Assembly: GCA_040507225.1 (NCBI GenBank) | Contig: JBEVVG010000002.1 | Location: 930,001-994,000 of the forward strand | DNA: 64,000 bases | Source: Thiodiazotropha sp040507225 | GTDB taxonomy: Bacteria; Pseudomonadota; Gammaproteobacteria; Chromatiales; Chromatiaceae | Direction of reading: 5' to 3' | Shown: positions 63,860 to 64,000 of the stretch, in pieces | How positions within the stretch are numbered: the first letter of the stretch is position 1 | Layout of the letters: each line of letters opens with the position of its first letter | Made by a program: the position numbers and the translations under genes | Notes under the pieces: model-generated | Database searches by the model: none | The model's input: the letters and a program-made list of their open reading frames with translations, nothing else | What the model was told of the DNA's origin: nothing

Positions 63860-63892
63860 TTGCGATGAACTGCGCAGGGCAGTGCATCGCAA
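63860..63892 (+). promoter_or_regulatory. Hairpin at the end of the nap operon
   Basis: TTGCGATGAACTGC (63860-63873) pairs with GCAGTGCATCGCAA (63879-63892) around GCAGG, with one mismatch in 14. No T-run follows. It starts 31 bases after the napC stop; a Rho-dependent end or RNA-stability role fits. Confidence 0.5.
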
Positions 63893-64000
63893 ACCACGAG
63901 GCCAGAAGAATACAACAGATGGATGCAAGCAGTAGCTACAACGATCAGCTGACGACACTAAATCAGAAAACCCGGACTGGCGGTGGTTCATGCTGAGGGA
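63893..64000. other. Right edge of window, no supported gene
   Basis: Only a 25-codon frame from 63919 to 63996 is seen; it is too short and unmatched to call a gene. No napE, napL or other nap gene is visible before the edge. Confidence 0.4.

Noticed and set aside
63919..63996. 25-codon frame at the right edge
   Set aside because: Too short, with no ribosome site or similarity to napE or other small nap genes.

Overview
The window is chromosomal DNA of a gammaproteobacterium. The evidence is the hemA-prfA-prmC, mreBCD-mrdA-rodA-mltB-rlpA-dacA-ybeD-lipB-lipA and trxA-rho gene orders, an Mla lipid-transport operon, and a complete periplasmic nitrate reductase (nap) operon. Base composition is moderately GC-rich. 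The mix of GlcF-like, DUF1329/DUF1302/RND and nap genes is reminiscent of Chromatiales-type sulfur oxidisers (Sedimenticola or Thiodiazotropha-like), but that placement is inference from gene content, not from a search. No rRNA, tRNA, CRISPR array, prophage or intact insertion sequence was seen.

Layout. 1-2.9 kb: end of a GlcF-like Fe-S gene, a thioredoxin-like ferredoxin, and a large Ig-repeat lipoprotein closed by a clear terminator. 3.1-5.5 kb: mlaFEDB, without mlaC. 5.8-7.6 kb: trxA and rho. 7.9-11.1 kb: a MurU-type nucleotidyltransferase, a GCS2 carboxylate-amine ligase and an aspartoacylase-type M14 hydrolase. 11.2-22.5 kb, minus strand: an envelope and lipoate block (ElyC-like, lipA, lipB, ybeD, dacA, rlpA, mltB, rodA, mrdA, mreD, mreC, mreB). 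22.8-27.0 kb: an Old Yellow Enzyme, then a minus-strand set of torD-like, DUF5666 lipoprotein and DUF6502 genes with FNR-like boxes. 27.3-33.0 kb: gatCAB, interrupted by a palindromic element, and a secreted metalloprotease with a GlyGly-CTERM-like tail. 33.0-38.8 kb, minus strand: hemA-prfA-prmC, an unknown gene, moeB, a rhombosortase (rrtA) and a small lipoprotein. 39.1-45.5 kb: DUF1329-DUF1302-RND operon with perfect hairpins between its genes and a terminator. 45.7-54.4 kb: an accessory stretch with a phospholipase D lipoprotein, a transposase remnant, REP-like repeats, small membrane proteins, a subtilase with FG-GAP repeats and a GNAT-nitrilase fusion. 54.7-63.9 kb: a NarX/NarL-type two-component pair followed by napFDAGHBC.

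How they work together. The NarXL pair lies directly upstream of nap. The napF leader carries two inverted repeats in the 7-2-7 heptamer spacing used by NarL/NarP and a perfect TTGAT-N4-ATCAA FNR box, so nitrate and anoxia probably control the operon locally. NapGH and NapC give two quinol-oxidising entries that feed the NapAB reductase. The rhombosortase and its probable GlyGly-CTERM substrate lie within 0.5 kb of each other on opposite strands. The least explained locus is DUF6502-DUF5666-torD, which looks like an anaerobically regulated set with no molybdoenzyme next to it.
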